Notes under the pieces: model-generated
Seen by the model: the letters and a program-made list of their open reading frames with translations, nothing else
The model's database searches: none
Told to the model about the DNA's origin: nothing
Shown: positions 59,705 to 64,000 of the stretch, piece after piece
How positions within the stretch are numbered: position 1 is the stretch's first letter
Layout of the letters: every line of letters begins with the position of its first letter
Assembly (NCBI RefSeq): GCF_025499425.1
Contig: NZ_JAIMCB010000006.1
Span: 1-64,000, forward strand
From: Acidiferrimicrobium sp. IK
Lineage (GTDB): Bacteria > Actinomycetota > Acidimicrobiia > Acidimicrobiales > Palsa-688
Length of the DNA: 64,000 bases
Direction of reading: 5' to 3'
Program-made: the position numbers and the translations under genes

Positions 59705-60442
59705 ATGGGAGCGCTAGACGGCAAGGTCGCGTTGGTCACTGGTTCCTCGAGCGGGATCGGCGAGGCGGTGGCCCGCCTGTTCGCGGCGGAAGGCGCCCGG
59801 GTGGCGGTGAACTCGGCTCGCTCCGTCGACGCCGGGCGGGCCGTCGCCGACTCGCTGTCCGGCGCCGTATACGTCCAAGGCGACATCGCCGACCCCGGCG
59901 ACGTCGAGCGGATGCTCGACGCGGTGTCGTCGGCTTTCGGCGGCCTCGACGTGTTGGTCAACAACGCCGGGACCACCGAGAAGATCCCCCACCGCGACCT
60001 CGACGCGGCGACCGTCGAGGTGTGGAGGCGGATCTTCGAGGTCAACGTGTTCGGGACCTGGCTGCTCAGCCAGCAGGCGATGCCGCTGCTGCGCGCCGGC
60101 GCCGGAGGCGCCATCGTCAACGTGTCCTCCCTGGCCGGGCTGCGGCCCCTCGGGAGCAGCATCCCCTACGCGGCGTCGAAGGCCGCGCTCAACCACCAGA
60201 CCGTGCTGCTGGCCAAGGCCGTCGGCCCCGAAGTCCGGGTCAACGCGGTGGCGCCGGGACTGATCACCACCCCGTGGACCGCGACCTGGGACGCGGAGCA
60301 CGCCGGGATCGCCGCGGCGGCGCCGCTCAAGCGGGTCGGGACCGCCGAAGACGTGGCCCACGTCGTGTTGTCCCTCGCCACCGCGGCCTACGTGACCGGC
60401 CAGATCGTCGCCGTGGACGGCGGCTCGCAGCTGGTCCTTTGA
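59705..60442 (+). CDS. SDR family oxidoreductase
   Basis: The 245-aa classical SDR has VTGSSSGIGEAVARLFAAEG, LVNNAGTTEKIPHRDLDAAT, Ser in IVNVSSLAGLRPLGSSIPYA followed by ASKAALNHQT (Tyr and Lys), and NAVAPGLITTPWTATWD. The second strand ends VAVNSARS, which leaves NADP preference likely. Not obviously linked to the tsa genes. Substrate unknown. Confidence 0.91.
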   Translation: MGALDGKVALVTGSSSGIGEAVARLFAAEGARVAVNSARSVDAGRAVADSLSGAVYVQGDIADPGDVERMLDAVSSAFGGLDVLVNNAGTTEKIPHRDLDAATVEVWRRIFEVNVFGTWLLSQQAMPLLRAGAGGAIVNVSSLAGLRPLGSSIPYAASKAALNHQTVLLAKAVGPEVRVNAVAPGLITTPWTATWDAEHAGIAAAAPLKRVGTAEDVAHVVLSLATAAYVTGQIVAVDGGSQLVL

Positions 60443-60487
60443 CCGCTGCGGGGCTGCGGTTGAACTAGCGGCCCAACATCGGTATCG

Positions 60488-60514
60488 TTAGCACTCGCAT
60501 ACCGCGAGTGCTAA
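60488..60514 (+). promoter_or_regulatory. CIRCE element (HrcA operator)
   Basis: TTAGCACTC-N9-GAGTGCTAA, a perfect match to the CIRCE consensus, 46 bases upstream of groES. HrcA should repress groES-groEL from here and release on heat stress. Confidence 0.95.
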
Positions 60515-60560
60515 CGGCGCCGGAAGCCCTCCGACGTCCCCGAGTGCCAATGGAGGCCCA

Positions 60561-62515
<1,955 letters not shown>

Positions 62516-62543
62516 GCCCGACCGTCACAAACCGCAGTACCCG

Positions 62544-62576
62544 AAGGCCCGGACCGCTCACGCGGTCCGGGCCTTT
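62544..62576 (+). terminator. Rho-independent terminator of groES-groEL
   Basis: Perfect 14-bp arms AAGGCCCGGACCGC and GCGGTCCGGGCCTT around TCAC, ending in TTT. It starts 28 bases after the groEL stop. Confidence 0.85.
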
Positions 62577-62622
62577 GTGCTGAACGGGTCCGGGGCGGGC
62601 CGGCGACCGGGCTGGCATCCCG

Positions 62623-62628
62623 TACTCT
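62623..62628 (+). promoter_or_regulatory. Leaderless-type -10 box before the 69-aa ORF
   Basis: TACTCT lies six bases before ATG at 62635. This spacing puts the transcription start at or beside the start codon, as in actinobacterial leaderless genes. AGGG at 62630-62633 is too close to act as a ribosome-binding site. Confidence 0.45.
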
Positions 62629-62634
62629 TAGGGC

Positions 62635-62844
62635 ATGGAACGCCCCGCCCCCGACCCCGCCAAGCTGCTCGAAGCGTGGATGGAGTGGGAAAAAGGTGAG
62701 GCCCTCCCCGGCCGCACCATGAGCACGTTCAAGACCGGCGGGCTGCGCGACATCCTCGAGGGGCTCGTCGCCGAACGCCAGGCGCTCGTCGGCGAGGTCG
62801 CCGAAGGACCGGCCGAAGCGGAGAGCTGGACGCCGGTTGTCTGA
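62635..62844 (+). CDS. Small conserved-looking protein of unknown function (69 aa)
   Basis: The product reads MERPAPDPAKLLEAWMEWEK, GEALPGRTMSTFKTGGLRDI and LEGLVAERQALVGEVAEGP. It is mostly helical and acidic, with no recognised domain. Its stop overlaps the TTG start of the Nudix gene by 8 bases, which suggests joint translation. Codon use is like its neighbours, so it is likely real. Confidence 0.7.
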   Translation: MERPAPDPAKLLEAWMEWEKGEALPGRTMSTFKTGGLRDILEGLVAERQALVGEVAEGPAEAESWTPVV

Positions 62845-63568
62845 TCCGGCAGCCGCCGGATCCCCCCCGCCCGCCGCCCGCGGCGGACCCCAGCGCATCC
62901 CCCGCCCGCCGGGCTGGCGCCTCGGCGCCGGCCCCGAATGGGCCCGCCCCGACGCCCGCCGCCCCGGGCGGGTCGACGTGGCGATGATCCGCTCCGCTCT
63001 GGCCCGCCCGCTGCCCCCGACCCAGGACGACGCGACGCTGCCCGTCGAGCTGCCGAGTCAGTCGCGCCGGCCCGCCGCGGTGCTCTGCGCCCTCTACGAC
63101 GACGACGGCGACGCCCACGTCGTGCTGACCCGCCGTTCTGGCCGGATGCGGACCCACACCGGCGAAGTGTCGTTCCCCGGGGGTCGGCTGGAAGAGGGGG
63201 AGGAGCCGCTGGCGGCCGCGCTCCGCGAGGCCGACGAGGAGATCGGCCTCGACCCGTCCCTAGTCGAGATCGTCGGGCAGCTGTCGCCGCTGTCCACGCT
63301 GACCAGCCGGGCCGGGATCACCCCGTTCGTGGGTGTGCTGCCGGCTCGTCCGGCACTGCGCGCCAACCCCTCCGAGGTGGAGGCGGTCCTGCTCGTCCCC
63401 GTCGTCGAGCTGTGGGACCCGGCGGTGTTCCACGAGGAGCTTTGGCCCCGCCCCGACGCCGCCCTCCACCCGGTCAACTTCTTCGACCTGGTCGGCGACA
63501 CCGTGTGGGGCGCGACCGGCCGGATGCTGCGGGAGCTCCTGGACCGCCTGTGGGCCGCCGTCGGCTGA
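62837..63568 (+). CDS. Nudix hydrolase, coenzyme A pyrophosphatase type
   Basis: The 243-aa product has the CoA-type preceding motif VLTRRSGRMRTHTGEVSFPG and the Nudix box GGRLEEGEEPLAAALREADE, EIGL. Both the UPF0035-like region (HTGEVSFPGG) and the box are complete. It should hydrolyse CoA or related diphosphates, or act on oxidised CoA. TTG start at 62837. A Pro-rich N-terminal extension of about 45 residues precedes the domain. Confidence 0.9.
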   Translation: MSDPAAAGSPPPAARGGPQRIPRPPGWRLGAGPEWARPDARRPGRVDVAMIRSALARPLPPTQDDATLPVELPSQSRRPAAVLCALYDDDGDAHVVLTRRSGRMRTHTGEVSFPGGRLEEGEEPLAAALREADEEIGLDPSLVEIVGQLSPLSTLTSRAGITPFVGVLPARPALRANPSEVEAVLLVPVVELWDPAVFHEELWPRPDAALHPVNFFDLVGDTVWGATGRMLRELLDRLWAAVG

Positions 63569-63645
63569 CCGGGCGCCTCCGCCGGTGCGGGGCGGCGGGG
63601 CCCTGGTGCTCGCAGGCGCGACCAGGCCGGTACCCTGGGGAGGTC

Positions 63646-64000
63646 ATGATCTGTCCCCGCTGCGGCACCGTCCAGCCCGACGACGCGCAACGCTGCGGCC
63701 GTTGCCGCGGCAGCCTGGCCAGGCCTTCGTCGGAGCCGGCGCCGGTCGCTGCGGTCGGGTCGCCGACGCGGCGCGGCGCCCTACGCCAGCGTGCCGCGGG
63801 CGTAGTGGTCGACACCCCGAGGATCAAGCAGGGCCGCCCCTCGGCGCTGACCCCGGCGCCCGGCGCCCCGGCCCCCGCCGGCCAGGTCCCCAACCGCGGC
63901 GCGCTCGGCGCTCCGGTCGGCGCCCCCACCCCGGTCCCGGCGCCGCAAGCGCCCGACGGCTACGGACACCGTCCCGGCTACCCGGCGCCGCCCGCCCAGG
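63646..64000 (+). CDS. Zinc-ribbon protein with Pro/Ala-rich linker, cut by the window edge
   Basis: ATG at 63646 gives MICPRCGTVQPDDAQRCGRC, two CxxC knuckles of a zinc ribbon, then RGSLARPS and a Pro/Ala/Gly-rich linker (LTPAPGAPAPAGQVPNRGAL) open to the right edge. This layout is common in actinobacterial membrane or secretion-linked proteins, where transmembrane segments follow the linker. GGGGAGG precedes the start. Downstream domains are outside the window. Confidence 0.75.
   Translation, partial: MICPRCGTVQPDDAQRCGRCRGSLARPSSEPAPVAAVGSPTRRGALRQRAAGVVVDTPRIKQGRPSALTPAPGAPAPAGQVPNRGALGAPVGAPTPVPAPQAPDGYGHRPGYPAPPAQ

Overview
The window is very GC-rich and densely coded. Many genes start with GTG or TTG, and many neighbours overlap by 4 bases (GTGA or ATGA). 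A tsaE-tsaB-rimI-tsaD run sits close to a CIRCE-controlled groES-groEL pair. Together these point to an actinobacterium. An Acidimicrobiia-like lineage is a guess from overall gene style, not something the sequence proves. No rRNA, tRNA or CRISPR array was seen.

Region 1 (1-4.2 kb) is a frayed edge. It holds an amidohydrolase cut by the window border, a UBP zinc-finger remnant, an SDR gene with three single-base indels in G/C runs, a lipocalin-like protein, an M20 amidohydrolase and a TRIC-type membrane protein.

Region 2 (4.3-11.0 kb) is a three-level nest of mobile DNA whose order can be read to the base. An IS607-like tnpA is cut by an IS3-family element at 4692-9679, which has inverted ends, an ACT target duplication and a passenger HTH gene. 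The IS3 orfB is itself cut by a 3,312-bp serine-recombinase element at 5783-9094. Removing each layer restores the reading frame below it. The inner element carries a recombinase with a C-terminal MerR-like HTH, plus three small genes (87 aa, HTH, DUF5372-like). A MazEF-type pair with a 34-bp perfect palindrome follows at 11.04-11.63 kb.

Region 3 (12-28.4 kb) is a catabolic locus. A nine-gene, almost fully overlapping run encodes an oligopeptide-type ABC importer, an M20 peptidase, a P1/S58 aminopeptidase, an ALDH, an SDR, a FadR-type regulator and an IMDH/tartrate-type dehydrogenase. A near-ideal FadR-family operator lies upstream. A convergent class III aminotransferase and a CoA-acylating (methyl)malonate-semialdehyde dehydrogenase, with a divergent MocR-type regulator, would fit uptake and degradation of beta-amino-acid peptides (inference).

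Region 4 (28-46.5 kb) carries general metabolic genes: an ACT protein, E1 beta and alpha of a 2-oxoacid dehydrogenase without E2 or E3, an Lrp regulator, a YbdK-type ligase, a membrane-anchored molybdopterin oxidoreductase, a two-component system, ferredoxin and P450, a coniferyl-aldehyde-type ALDH, a ChrB-like protein with an MFS carrier, a PAP2 phosphatase, a Gfo/Idh oxidoreductase and a DHA2 exporter with its TetR.

Region 5 (46.5-64 kb) is core-like: an unusually long GlmS-like protein (1156 aa), acpS, nnr, an acetyltransferase, alr, an alpha/beta hydrolase, a second P1 peptidase, family-4 UDG, tsaE, tsaB, rimI, tsaD, an SDR, groES, groEL with a strong terminator, a small conserved-looking ORF, a CoA-type Nudix hydrolase and the start of a zinc-ribbon protein that runs off the edge.
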